The position numbers and the translations under genes are program-made. The notes below the pieces were generated by a model. It was not told the DNA's origin and ran no database searches. It was given only the letters and a program-made list of their open reading frames with translations. DNA of 43,974 nt, taken from NCBI GenBank assembly GCA_900112325.1, contig FOLJ01000026.1, positions 1 to 43,974 on the forward strand. Reading direction: 5' to 3'. The DNA is from Micromonospora sediminimaris. Lineage in GTDB: Bacteria; Actinomycetota; Actinomycetes; Mycobacteriales; Micromonosporaceae. Positions 7,728 through 16,332 of the stretch are shown here, one piece after another; position 1 is the first letter of the stretch, and each line of letters begins with the position of its first letter.

Positions 7728-7753
7728 GATATCAATGATCGTCTATTGATATC
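7728..7753. promoter_or_regulatory. Perfect 9-bp inverted repeat in AT-rich promoter area
   Basis: GATATCAAT (7728-7736) and ATTGATATC (7745-7753) are exact inverted copies with an 8-bp spacer. The region is unusually AT-rich for this genome and sits upstream of the CebR-like site, where an activator or a -35 element (TTGATA on the minus strand) could lie. Confidence 0.45.
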
Positions 7754-7895
7754 GGTTGTTCAGATTTCGCCGGAGTCGTCGTCCTGATCAGCACGACTCC
7801 CGCCCCGGAATGTGCAGGTAGAGGCGGCAGACAATGATCAACAATTGGCGCGGTCATCGGGACCGGTCGTGCCGCGCCTCCACTGGCGCCCTTTG

Positions 7896-8957
7896 TCAGT
7901 GGGCCAACGCGGGGTCGGTGGTGCGCTGGGTCGCGTCGCGTACCTCGCCGACGAGCTTCTCCACCACGTCCTCCAGGGCGGCCAGGCCGAGAAGTTGGCC
8001 GGTCGAGTCGACGACGGTGGCGAGGTGGGCGCCCCGGTGTTGCATGACGGTGAGCGCGTCGCGCAACGGTCGTGCGGCGTCCAGCGTGACGAGCGGGCGG
8101 ATCAGTTCCGGGTCGAGCGGCTCGTCATGCTGTTCCGCCGGCAGCCCGAGGATGTCCTTGACGTGGACGTACCCGGTGAGCCTGCCCTCCGGATCGGTAA
8201 GCGGAAAACGGGAGTATCCGGTTACCGCGCACTGGCGTTCCAGTTCCGCCACGGTGGTGTCCTGAGGCAGGGTGACCAGGGCTGCCAGCGGAAGCGCCAC
8301 GGTAGCGGCGGCCTGGTCGTTGAAGGCCAGCGCGCCGGTGAGCAGGTCGTGCTCGTGCTGGTCGATCAGTCCCTCCTGCCGGGACTGGGCGATGAAACCG
8401 GCGATCTCCTCGTTGGTGAAGCTGGAGGCGACCTCGTCTCTCGGCGTGACCCGGAGCAGCCGCAGAACCGCGTTGGCGATCTGGTTCAGCAGCCAGATCA
8501 GCGGGCGGAGAACGGTGACGATGCCGTAGAGCACCGGCCCCAGGATCAGCGCGGAGCGTTCCGGACCGGCGAGAGCGATGTTCTTGGGCACCATTTCACC
8601 GAGCACCATGTGCAGAAACACGACGACGGCCAGGGCGATGGTGAACGCGATCGGGTGCAGCAGCGCCTCGGGCACTCCAACGGCGGCGAAAGGCTTCTCC
8701 AGCAGGTGCGCCACCGCGGGTTCACCGATCGCGCCGAGGCCGAGAGAGCAGACCGTGATGCCGAGTTGCGCGCCGGCCATCATCAGGGAGACGTTCTCCA
8801 TCGCCCGCAGCGTCACCCGGGCGATGGAGGAGCCAGCCGCCGCACGAGGTTCGATCTGCGTACGACGGGCGGAGATCAGGGCGAACTCCGCCCCGACGAA
8901 GAAGGCGTTGCCGGCCAGCAACACCACGGCCAGCAGAATCGCGGTGACGTCACTCAT
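7896..8957 (-). CDS. CNNM/CBS-domain transporter-like protein, short form
   Basis: 353 residues. An N-terminal CNNM (DUF21) membrane domain (about 1-190) with GNAFFVGAEFALISARR is followed by a pair of CBS domains (about 205-335). It ends right after the second CBS domain, so the C-terminal CorC_HlyC domain of full-length relatives is absent. The family is linked to magnesium or other cation efflux; bacterial members were once called haemolysins. It overlaps the upstream paralogue by 4 bp (8954-8957). The two proteins probably form a heteromeric transporter. Confidence 0.88.
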   Translation of the reverse strand: MSDVTAILLAVVLLAGNAFFVGAEFALISARRTQIEPRAAAGSSIARVTLRAMENVSLMMAGAQLGITVCSLGLGAIGEPAVAHLLEKPFAAVGVPEALLHPIAFTIALAVVVFLHMVLGEMVPKNIALAGPERSALILGPVLYGIVTVLRPLIWLLNQIANAVLRLLRVTPRDEVASSFTNEEIAGFIAQSRQEGLIDQHEHDLLTGALAFNDQAAATVALPLAALVTLPQDTTVAELERQCAVTGYSRFPLTDPEGRLTGYVHVKDILGLPAEQHDEPLDPELIRPLVTLDAARPLRDALTVMQHRGAHLATVVDSTGQLLGLAALEDVVEKLVGEVRDATQRTTDPALAH

Positions 8958-10327
8958 GACCGGGCTTCCTCGCTGGGCTGGTGGACGGCGGAGGGACGCA
9001 GGGTGAGTCGGTCGACCCGGCGGCCGTCGAGCCGGATGACCGCAAGTTCCGCCGAAGCAGAGGTGGGCAGCCCGTCGGCGTCGGGGTGGTTCCGGTCGGC
9101 CACGGGCACGGTGATGGTGTCGCCGACCTGCGGGAAGCGACCGAGACGCTCGGTCACCAGCCCGCCGAGAGTGTCGGTGTCCCGCGCCTCTGGGAGATCG
9201 AGGCCGATCAGCCGGGACGCCTCGTCGGGACGCAGCAGACCGGAGAGCGTCCAGGTGCCGTCGGCGGCCCGGTGGTGGCGGCGGTGGGGAGCGTCCTGCT
9301 CGTCCGCGATCTCGCCGACGATCTCCTCGACGAGATCCTCCAGGGTGACGACACCGGCGGTGCCCCCGTACTCGTCGACGACGACCGCCACCTGCAACCC
9401 GTGCCCTCGCAGTACCGCCAGCAGCGGGTCGAGCGGCATGGTCTCGGGCACCTCGGGAAGGTCCGCGATGATCGCCCGGACCGGCCGGGTCTCCCGCTGT
9501 TCGGCGGGTACCGCCAGGGCGTGCTTGAAATGCACCACGCCGACGACGTCGTCCACGCCGGCACCGGTGACCGGGAATCGGGCGTGACCACTGCCGGCAG
9601 CGAGGCGCAGCACATCCCCTGCGGGCGCGTCGGCGGCGACGAACTGAACCCGGTTGCGCGGGGTCATGACATCGGCCGCGGTGCGCTCACCGAAATCGAT
9701 CGAACGCGCGACGAGTTCCGCGGTCCGCGCATCGAGCGTGCCCTCCCGGCCGGACCGGGTGACCAGCGACGCGAGTTCCTGCGGAGAGCGGGCCGAGGCC
9801 AGCTCCTCGGTCGGTTCGATGCCCACCAGGCGCAGAATCCGGTTGGCCGTGCCGTTGAGGAACCGGATCAGCGGCCCGGCGGCGGTCGTGAAGCCACGCT
9901 GTGCTCCCGCCACGGCGCGGCCGACACGCAACGGTTCGGCGATCGCCCAGTTCTTCGGTACGAGTTCACCGAAGACCATCTGGAAACCGGTCGCCAGTGC
10001 CAGCGCCAGGGTCACCGACAGAGCGGTGACCGCAGAATCGGACAGACCTGCCAGCCCGAGCGGGCCACGCAGCAGCGTGGCCAGGGACGGTTCGGCCAGG
10101 AAGCCGACCACCAGACTGGTGACGGTGATGCCCAACTGCGCTCCGGAAAGCTGGGTGGACAACGTCCGTAGCCCCTTGAGCAGGCCGACGGCCCGGCGGT
10201 CGCCGGCCTCCGCTCCGCGCTCGACTGTGGCCCGGTCGACCGTCACGAAGGCGAACTCCGCAGCCACGAACAGCGCGTTCGCCGCGATCAGCAGGACCGC
10301 GACGGCCAGCAGTAGCCACTCAGTCAC
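8954..10327 (-). CDS. CNNM/CBS/CorC_HlyC-domain transporter-like protein, long form
   Basis: 457 residues: CNNM membrane domain (about 1-195, with NALFVAAEFAFVTVDR), a CBS pair (about 205-335, with VVDEYGGTAGVVTLEDLVEE) and a C-terminal CorC_HlyC domain (about 350-445). Members move Mg2+ or Co2+ across the membrane, and the CBS pair senses nucleotides. It is the first gene of a two-gene operon with a shorter paralogue, an arrangement common in actinobacteria. Sequence similarity of the N-terminal halves points to an old tandem duplication. Confidence 0.9.
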   Translation of the reverse strand: MTEWLLLAVAVLLIAANALFVAAEFAFVTVDRATVERGAEAGDRRAVGLLKGLRTLSTQLSGAQLGITVTSLVVGFLAEPSLATLLRGPLGLAGLSDSAVTALSVTLALALATGFQMVFGELVPKNWAIAEPLRVGRAVAGAQRGFTTAAGPLIRFLNGTANRILRLVGIEPTEELASARSPQELASLVTRSGREGTLDARTAELVARSIDFGERTAADVMTPRNRVQFVAADAPAGDVLRLAAGSGHARFPVTGAGVDDVVGVVHFKHALAVPAEQRETRPVRAIIADLPEVPETMPLDPLLAVLRGHGLQVAVVVDEYGGTAGVVTLEDLVEEIVGEIADEQDAPHRRHHRAADGTWTLSGLLRPDEASRLIGLDLPEARDTDTLGGLVTERLGRFPQVGDTITVPVADRNHPDADGLPTSASAELAVIRLDGRRVDRLTLRPSAVHQPSEEARS

Positions 10328-10844
10328 CAGCAGAACCCCTCTCGGCCTTCGGGCTGGTCAGGACTGGGAGGCTCACCGTCGCTGGACATGCCGGCCAGCG
10401 TAGGCAGGGATGCTGAGTCGTTGCTGTGTGCCCGACGCCACGCCGACCTGGTCATTGCCGGGGCTGCGGACCACCGACCGTCACCACCAGATTCATGGTT
10501 GGTAGCGGTCGCCCATGCCGGCTCGGTGATCAGGTGACGCGGTCAGGTGGGTGCGGTTCGAGTCGCCGCACCACCCCGGTCGGGCCGTGACCAGGAGCGA
10601 CCGATCACTTAACACCGCGGCAACACCCTTGACACCCGAAGGTGAGCCCGGCCACACTACCGAAGCTAATTCGATTTAGCTTACGCCGTACCCAGCACGG
10701 GTCGTCCACATCGGGCCGGAACAAGCGCCCGGCCGCGCCGCGCACTCGGCGGGAGGTGAGGCGGGAAGTACCTCGGTCGCCAATGTCCGAAAAAGGCTGT
10801 AGATCCCGATGAGGCTGCGAGAGACCACAGAGGAGTAGTCCCAG
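10328..10844. other. Intergenic region upstream of the secreted esterase
   Basis: A 517-bp gap between divergent genes. I see no gene. It holds a likely promoter with TTGACA at 10629-10634 and CACACT at 10653-10658 (18-bp spacing), followed by a near-perfect 20-bp palindrome at 10663-10682. A GAGGAG ribosome site lies just before the esterase start. The leader between promoter and start would be about 180 bases. Confidence 0.45.
10663..10682. promoter_or_regulatory. 20-bp AT-rich palindrome, candidate operator
   Basis: AAGCTAATTCGATTTAGCTT is symmetric except for one pair of positions. It sits just after a candidate -10 element, so a bound repressor would block the esterase gene. The AT-rich arms stand out in GC-rich DNA. 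Confidence 0.5.
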
Positions 10845-12473
10845 ATGAGGAAAGCGATCGGAAGACGCCGGCTCAGCCGTGCGATCTCGTTACTCGCGGT
10901 CATGTCGCTTGGCGCTGGTGCCAGCGCCACCCTCTCCGCACCAGCGGCCGTCGCCGGGAAGCGCCCGGTCGTGGAGGGCGCGACCGTCAAGCCGGACCAC
11001 GGTTCACCCACGGGGTACACCGTCACGTTCGTCTACCACAACCCGAATGCGACACAGGTTCGCCTGGCCGGTGACCTGACGCTGCTCGACCTCGACACCG
11101 GCAACACCCGGTACCAGCCTGAAGAGTGGCAACCAGGGCGGTACCACGCCGGAGGCACCGAGTTCCTCCGGGACATGACCAGGGACTCAAAGGGATACTG
11201 GTCGGTCTCGCTGCCGCTGCACGCTGGTGGGATCAGCTACTGGTACCGGGTCTGGGATCCCACCCAGGGCTGGGAGAACAAGCGCATCTGGGATCCCGCC
11301 TCGACGAACCCTCGCCCTCCGGGTGAGTCGTCGTTCCGGGTCAGGAACAACGACGTCCTCGATGCGGTGTACGTGCCGTACGCCAAGAAGCAGAACGACC
11401 CGGTGCTGAAGGCGCGTGCGGAGTACGAACTCCCGATCGCGAACCGCAAGAAGCGTGGCACCGTCAACTACATCCCCTACACCACGATTCTCGGCGACAG
11501 CGGCCACTACCTCGGTGTCTACCTGCCCGCCAACTACGACCCGAAGCGGGCCGAGCCGTACAAGGTGGCGTACCTCGCCCACGGCATCTTCGGTGACGAG
11601 ACCGACTTCATGGTCCCGGCGAACGTCCCCAACATCCTGGACAACATGACGGCCAAGGGCGAGATCGAGCCCACCGTGGTGGTCACCATGGGGAACCACT
11701 TCACCGGCACCAGCCTCGGCTTCGGTTCCTACAACCAGACGAACGCCGCCAACAACCTGGTCCAGACGATCCTTCCGCTCATCGAGGAGAAGTACAACGT
11801 CTCGACCGAGCGAGAAGGTCGCGCCTACGCCGGTTTCTCCTATGGCGGCATGACGGGCGCCCACGTCATCAGGGGCTACCCGACCACGTTCGCCTACTAC
11901 GGGCACTTCTCCGGCAACCCGTCCCTGTCCGCTCAGGACTACGACAACGTCGCAGCCGCAGTCGGGGACGACGACCTCTTCGTGTTCCTCGGCAACGGTG
12001 TCTTCGAGGGCAACCTCAACGCCCAGAACGCCATCGCGGACAACTTCCGGGCTCGGGGATACGCCGCCAGGACGACCCAGGTCCCCGGTGCGCACGACGG
12101 CATGACGGCGAGCCAACTGTTCACGATCTTCGCCCGCGACCACCTCTGGTCGGAGGTCGGCACCGTGGGCACGGCGCAGACAGTGGTCAAGGCGAAGGCC
12201 ACGCCGGCGTCGATCGCCAGTGGTGGCACCTTCAAGCTGCACGTCAACGTGCGGGCACAGACCCAGCACAAGAAGGCGCCGAAGGTGACAGGCGAAATCA
12301 CTGTCACCTTCGGTGGCGGCACCCACGTGGTGCCACTGGACGGCGGCAAGGCCATGGTGAAGCTGCCGACCACCGGGCTCTCGGCAGGTGTGTACCCGGT
12401 CCACGTCGCCTACTCCGGTGACCGGAACTACGCGCCCGCCGCTGGGGTCCACCAGCAGCTACGGGTCCGGTAA
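10845..12473 (+). CDS. Secreted esterase of the esterase D/feruloyl-esterase fold with Ig-like C-terminal domain
   Basis: 542 residues. A signal peptide (about 1-38, ending AVAG) is followed by a beta-sandwich domain (about 45-170) like those before feruloyl esterases, then an alpha/beta hydrolase domain (about 190-440). The nucleophile elbow is GFSYG (in AGFSYGGMTGAH), and GAHDGMT supplies the catalytic His. A C-terminal Ig-like repeat domain (about 450-542, ending VAYSGDRNYAPA) is typical of surface-binding or spacer modules. It may release ferulate from plant cell wall or cut another ester; the substrate is not certain. The start is supported by GAGGAG. A strong hairpin follows the stop. 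Confidence 0.82.
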   Translation: MRKAIGRRRLSRAISLLAVMSLGAGASATLSAPAAVAGKRPVVEGATVKPDHGSPTGYTVTFVYHNPNATQVRLAGDLTLLDLDTGNTRYQPEEWQPGRYHAGGTEFLRDMTRDSKGYWSVSLPLHAGGISYWYRVWDPTQGWENKRIWDPASTNPRPPGESSFRVRNNDVLDAVYVPYAKKQNDPVLKARAEYELPIANRKKRGTVNYIPYTTILGDSGHYLGVYLPANYDPKRAEPYKVAYLAHGIFGDETDFMVPANVPNILDNMTAKGEIEPTVVVTMGNHFTGTSLGFGSYNQTNAANNLVQTILPLIEEKYNVSTEREGRAYAGFSYGGMTGAHVIRGYPTTFAYYGHFSGNPSLSAQDYDNVAAAVGDDDLFVFLGNGVFEGNLNAQNAIADNFRARGYAARTTQVPGAHDGMTASQLFTIFARDHLWSEVGTVGTAQTVVKAKATPASIASGGTFKLHVNVRAQTQHKKAPKVTGEITVTFGGGTHVVPLDGGKAMVKLPTTGLSAGVYPVHVAYSGDRNYAPAAGVHQQLRVR

Positions 12474-12480
12474 CACGCGA

Positions 12481-12518
12481 CGTGGTGGGCCGGCGACTCC
12501 CGTCGTCGGCCCACCACG
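12481..12518. terminator. Bidirectional hairpin terminator
   Basis: A 17-bp stem (12481-12497 with 12502-12518, one G-U pair) and a TCCC loop. It sits between the convergent esterase and PHP-domain genes and can serve both. No T-run follows, as is common in actinobacteria. Confidence 0.8.
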
Positions 12519-12554
12519 CGTGACCCGGGCCCCGCCGGAACGGGACGCTCGCGC

Positions 12555-13832
12555 TCAGGGGCGTAGCCACCACGGACTGGTGTACGCCACTCCGAAGTCG
12601 TTGCACGGGTGACCAGCCGGCCCGGGTGTGCCGTTGGGCAGCGACGGATCGGAGACGCGGAGCACCACCCAGTCGCCGTCGGCGACGTCGAGCGGCACCG
12701 TGAAGTCGGTGACCCGACCGTTGACCGTGTCGATGACATCGACGACGGTCGGCGCGGAGGTGCCGGGCCGCAGGACCTGGATCCGCAGCGGCTTGCCGTC
12801 CCAGACCGGCCCACGGTCGAGGTCCAACAGGAACCGCACGTCGCCGGAGGTCACGTTCAGCACGCCACCCATGCGTACGTCGTTGGCAGTGGCGTCCACC
12901 CGCAGGCCGGAGACGCGGGTCGCGAAGGATCGGCGGGCCGCCATCGCCTCGAAGACCGCGGCCCGGGTGTTCTCGGTGACCCACAGGCCGCTGCGCCCCT
13001 TGCCTTCGTGGAAACCCCAGGTGGTGCCGTGTTCGTCGGTGACGCCGGTGAGGCCGGGCCGCCACCCGGCGTTTAGGCAGGCCACCAGCGGCGACGTCAT
13101 CCCGGACGACCAGCCTTCGAACAGGTAGTCGTCGGTACGGTTGAACATCTCCAACCCCACCAGTTGGTCACGGGCCGAGGCGTTGAACGAGAAGTTGTCG
13201 AACCGGCCCAGCTCACGGCCGGGGTGGTTGAAGCTGGCCAGCCCGCCCGGCCGACCCGTCAGCCAGCGGTACAGGCTGCCGGTGCTGCCGGCCCGCCACA
13301 GGTCGGCGAAGTCAGAGGTGTTCCACACGTTTATGTGACCCTGCAACGGATGGGACCACTCGAATCCACGGATCGCGGTGAACTGGCCCGGGTCGTTCGC
13401 GGCGTTGGCGAGGTCGCCGGTGGTCCGCCACTCGGACGAGCTGATCCCCTCGATGGCGAAGAGCGTGGCGTGGTCGGTGAGCGCGGCGACATCCAGACCG
13501 GCCTCGCGCATCGAGGCGAACGCGGCCTCGGGGCTGCCGTCACCGTCCGACACGACGGTGTGGTTGTGCATGTCGGCGTGGACCAGCATCGTGCCCTGGC
13601 TGACCAGGGAGGTCCGAGCGGCGCCCGCCGCCGTGGTTGCGGTTGGGGCGCTGGCCATCGTCGTGCTGGCCGCCTGGGCCGAGGCCGGCAGCGCGGCCAG
13701 CATTAGCGCGCCGCCGGCGCCGGCCAGCAGCGCCCGTCGGCGAAACATCGGCGGGACGTTGACCTGACCGTACGGCACCTCGTCGGCGGGTCGGTGGTCG
13801 TGATGACAGTGATGGAGGTGGTGTCCACTCAT
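12555..13832 (-). CDS. Secreted PHP-domain metal-dependent phosphoesterase-like protein (CehA/McbA type)
   Basis: About 425 residues. An Arg-rich, possibly Tat-type signal (FRRRALLAGAGGALMLA) lies near residues 30-55. The PHP domain follows, with metal ligands in HADMHNHT, LTDHATLF, NHPG and DEHGT. Relatives include CehA/McbA carbaryl hydrolases and secreted phosphoesterases; the substrate here is unknown. The N-terminus before the signal is strikingly His-rich (HHLHHCHHDH). The ATG at 13832 keeps that stretch; a start at 13748, directly before FRRR, would remove it. Neither has a clear ribosome site, so the start is uncertain. A beta-sandwich-like C-terminal region of about 110 residues follows the PHP core. 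Confidence 0.8.
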   Translation of the reverse strand: MSGHHLHHCHHDHRPADEVPYGQVNVPPMFRRRALLAGAGGALMLAALPASAQAASTTMASAPTATTAAGAARTSLVSQGTMLVHADMHNHTVVSDGDGSPEAAFASMREAGLDVAALTDHATLFAIEGISSSEWRTTGDLANAANDPGQFTAIRGFEWSHPLQGHINVWNTSDFADLWRAGSTGSLYRWLTGRPGGLASFNHPGRELGRFDNFSFNASARDQLVGLEMFNRTDDYLFEGWSSGMTSPLVACLNAGWRPGLTGVTDEHGTTWGFHEGKGRSGLWVTENTRAAVFEAMAARRSFATRVSGLRVDATANDVRMGGVLNVTSGDVRFLLDLDRGPVWDGKPLRIQVLRPGTSAPTVVDVIDTVNGRVTDFTVPLDVADGDWVVLRVSDPSLPNGTPGPAGHPCNDFGVAYTSPWWLRP

Positions 13833-13942
13833 AGGCAAACATGAACATATCTCTACTGGACGATGCCACAAAGCTGGGTCATCGTTCAGGCGAACACCTG
13901 CCGTACAGAGCTTCCCCGGCCCTTACCGACGCCGGGGGTTCG

Positions 13943-14212
13943 CTAGCGGTCGGTCTTCGACAGTCGTCCGGGCAGCCGGCCGAGTACGGCGTCGATGTCG
14001 CGCAGTGCGGTGTCGCTGCCCAAATGCTCCCGCTCCTCGCCGAGCGACGCGTGCTCCCCGCAGAACCACACCGCACCTGCCGGATGCCCCACCCAGCCGG
14101 GTGGGGGGTTGACGGCGTCGGCGAAGTACACCAGCACGAAGTCGCTGCGCGCGTCGCCGAGCGGTGACTGAGCTGGTTCGAGGTGACAGACGTGACAGCG
14201 CGGGGGCAGCAT
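13943..14212 (-). CDS. Small Cys-pair protein of unknown function
   Basis: 89 residues from the ATG at 14212. A zinc-type Cys pair (CHVC) near the N-terminus and a WFCGEH motif in the middle suggest a small metal-binding protein. I recognise no family with certainty. Upstream in-frame sequence from 14377 overlaps the terminator and the CBM2 gene, so the shorter form is chosen. Confidence 0.6.
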   Translation of the reverse strand: MLPPRCHVCHLEPAQSPLGDARSDFVLVYFADAVNPPPGWVGHPAGAVWFCGEHASLGEEREHLGSDTALRDIDAVLGRLPGRLSKTDR

Positions 14213-14238
14213 GCGAGCAGTCTGGCAGCTCACGGCCA

Positions 14239-14272
14239 GGGGAGCCCGGCACCAGGTGGTGCCGGGCTCCCC
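14239..14272. terminator. Perfect 16-bp hairpin terminator
   Basis: The arms 14239-14254 and 14257-14272 are exact complements with a 2-base gap at the tip. It follows the stop of the CBM2 protein gene (minus strand, stop at 14292) by about 20 bp. Confidence 0.85.
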
Positions 14273-14291
14273 GATGGGCGGTGGATACCGA

Positions 14292-16109
14292 TCAGTTCGC
14301 GGTGCAGGACAGGGTCGGTACGCTGTTGCTGCCGTTCCAGCTGCCGAGGAATCCGAAGGTGGCACTGGCTCCGGCACCGAGTGACCCGTTGAAGGAGACG
14401 TTTGTCGCCGTCACCGCCGAACCGCTGGCGCTGATGGTCGCGTTCCACGCCTGACTGATCGTCTGGCCGTTGGCGAAGGTCCAGGACACCCGCCAACCGT
14501 TGATCGCGGACGAGCCGGCGGTGACCCGCACCTCACCCTGGAATCCGCCCTGCCACTGACCGGCGACGCTGTAGGTCGCCGTACAGCCCCCAGCGCTCGG
14601 TGGCGGGGTCGTCGGGTTCGGCGGCGGGGTGGTCGGGCTCGGGGGCGGGGTGGTGGGCGGCGGGGTGGTCGGCGGCGGCCAGCCCGGGCCGCCGGGGGGC
14701 CAGCCCACCAGGCCGCCGCGGTACTGGCCGGCGACGACGGTCATCAGTCGGGTGGCTCCCGCGATGCTGCCGCCACTGGTGGCCATGCCGCCAACCGTGG
14801 TGCCGGAGAGGCTACCGCCCAGGTAGACCTCGTAGGTCTGTCCGTGCTGGATCCGGTTGGAGGAGAAGACCACCTCCCGGAAGTTCTTGGGGGAGCGGTA
14901 GGAGGCGAGCACCTGCCCCCCGGAGACCAGGTGAAGCAGGGTGCCGGCCGGCTGGCTGCTGGACAACTGGGGAGCGACCCAACCCTGACCCGACGTCGGC
15001 GGCAGGCTCAGCACCGCCATCGAGGTCGAGCCCGCCCCGAGCATCGTGCCGCCGTTGAAGTGGACCGGGCCGTTCGAGTCGATCGCGCCCTCACCGGGGC
15101 TGCCGGTGCTCGGTCCGCTGACCACGACGGTGCCGGCGGCGAAGGTCACCGAACCGTTGGAGTCGATGCCGTCGATGCTGGAGTTGACCAGGGTGGTCCC
15201 GCCGGTGAACCGGACGAAGGCGTTCGGTGCCACATCAAAGTCGCCGTACCCCTCCTCGACCGCGTTGATCGCGTCATCGCGGGCGGTGACGTTGACGGTG
15301 CCGCCACTGATGGTGACCTGCCGACTCTCGATCGCCTCGTAGGAGTTGGTGACGGTGACGGCGCCGCCGGAGATGGCGACGGTGTTCTCGCCCTTGATGG
15401 CGTCGTCACCGGCGTTCACCCGCACGGTGCCGTTCGTGATGGCGAGTCGTCCCCGGTCCGCCTCGGTGTCGTCGGACTTGATGCCGTCGCCGCCAGCGGT
15501 GACGTCGAGGTTGCCTCCGGTGATGTCGAGGAAGTCCTTGCCCCGGATGCCGTCGTCGACCGCGTTCACCGTGATCGTGCCGGACTCGATGACCAGGCCG
15601 TCCTTGCTGGTGATGCCGTCGTACGCGTTGCCCCGCACGGTCAGCGCACCGGTTCCGGTGATCCGCAGGTCCGCCTTGCTGAACAGGGCGGCGTTCGGCT
15701 CGTCGGTGTTCGGGTCCGGATAGACGTAGCTGGTCGCGTCGGAGAGTCGGTTGGTGGTGCCGGCAGCGAGCGTGATCACGACCTGGTCGGCGTCGGCGAC
15801 CTGCAACGGCGCGTTGCTGGAGTTGCTGATCGTGGCGCCGTTGAGGATCAGTTCGACGGCACCCGAGGCGGCGGTGTCGACGTTCAGATAGCCGTCGTTG
15901 AGGGTGCCGCTGATCTCGTAGGTGCCCGGCGCGGTGATCGTCACGGCCCGTCCGGCGATGGTGACGTCGGCGCTGGGGCTGGTGGCGCTGGCGCCGGTCA
16001 GCGTGATGGGTACGGTCGCCTGCGCGGTGGCCGGTGCCCCCAGTGGGCCGGCGATCAGTGCGATCGCGAGCCCGACGGGGAGAATGGCTCTCAGCGGGAT
16101 GCGTTTCAT
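14292..16109 (-). CDS. Secreted beta-helix carbohydrate-binding protein (Cthe_2159-like) with C-terminal CBM2
   Basis: 605 residues. A signal peptide (1-30, ending ATAQA) is followed by a right-handed beta-helix type domain (about 35-460) with a repeated ladder of D-D/G-G/A-I motifs (DDGIRGKD, GDGIKSDD, DDAIKGEN, DDAINAVE, IDGIDSNG), as in the Cthe_2159 family, whose founder binds cellulose and polygalacturonate and also calcium. A Pro/Thr linker rich in PPP leads to a CBM2 (about 500-605), with paired Cys and Trp residues in AGQWQGGF and INGWRVSW for cellulose binding. It probably binds rather than cuts cell wall polymers. The start at 16109 is preceded by a weak ribosome site. A 16-bp hairpin terminates it. 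Confidence 0.85.
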   Translation of the reverse strand: MKRIPLRAILPVGLAIALIAGPLGAPATAQATVPITLTGASATSPSADVTIAGRAVTITAPGTYEISGTLNDGYLNVDTAASGAVELILNGATISNSSNAPLQVADADQVVITLAAGTTNRLSDATSYVYPDPNTDEPNAALFSKADLRITGTGALTVRGNAYDGITSKDGLVIESGTITVNAVDDGIRGKDFLDITGGNLDVTAGGDGIKSDDTEADRGRLAITNGTVRVNAGDDAIKGENTVAISGGAVTVTNSYEAIESRQVTISGGTVNVTARDDAINAVEEGYGDFDVAPNAFVRFTGGTTLVNSSIDGIDSNGSVTFAAGTVVVSGPSTGSPGEGAIDSNGPVHFNGGTMLGAGSTSMAVLSLPPTSGQGWVAPQLSSSQPAGTLLHLVSGGQVLASYRSPKNFREVVFSSNRIQHGQTYEVYLGGSLSGTTVGGMATSGGSIAGATRLMTVVAGQYRGGLVGWPPGGPGWPPPTTPPPTTPPPSPTTPPPNPTTPPPSAGGCTATYSVAGQWQGGFQGEVRVTAGSSAINGWRVSWTFANGQTISQAWNATISASGSAVTATNVSFNGSLGAGASATFGFLGSWNGSNSVPTLSCTAN

Positions 16110-16240
16110 GGCTCTGTCCTGACTCGGATGGATGGGACGGGATCCACGCGTTCGGTAAACTATAGATGAACGTCGATGGGTTTTCCCTGATCGCCCACAA
16201 TGTGGCCACCGCATCCGTCGTCGGCTGGAAACGCCGACGG

Positions 16241-16268
16241 GCCGATGGCCATGAGAACGGCCATCGGC
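16241..16268. terminator. Hairpin terminator downstream of the arsR-like gene
   Basis: GCCGATGGCC (16241-16250) and GGCCATCGGC (16259-16268) are perfect complements with an 8-base loop. A second hairpin (16301-16307 with 16314-16320) lies between it and the stop of the ArsR gene at 16333. Confidence 0.7.
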
Positions 16269-16332
16269 TCAGTGACGTACCGCAGGACGGGTGCCGGGTC
16301 GGCCGGCTCGGAGGCCGGCCTTCGACGGCCCG

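Noticed and set aside
7812..9587. Plus-strand frame of 591 codons opposite the CNNM genes
   Set aside because: Arg/Gly/Gln-rich antisense translation with no recognisable domain.
11187..12452. Minus-strand frame of 421 codons opposite the esterase
   Set aside because: Opposite a well-supported secreted esterase with signal peptide and catalytic motifs; it has no such motifs.
14230..14496. Short frame overlapping the terminator and CBM2 gene
   Set aside because: Runs antisense or out of frame through the CBM2 and a perfect hairpin; no coding signals.
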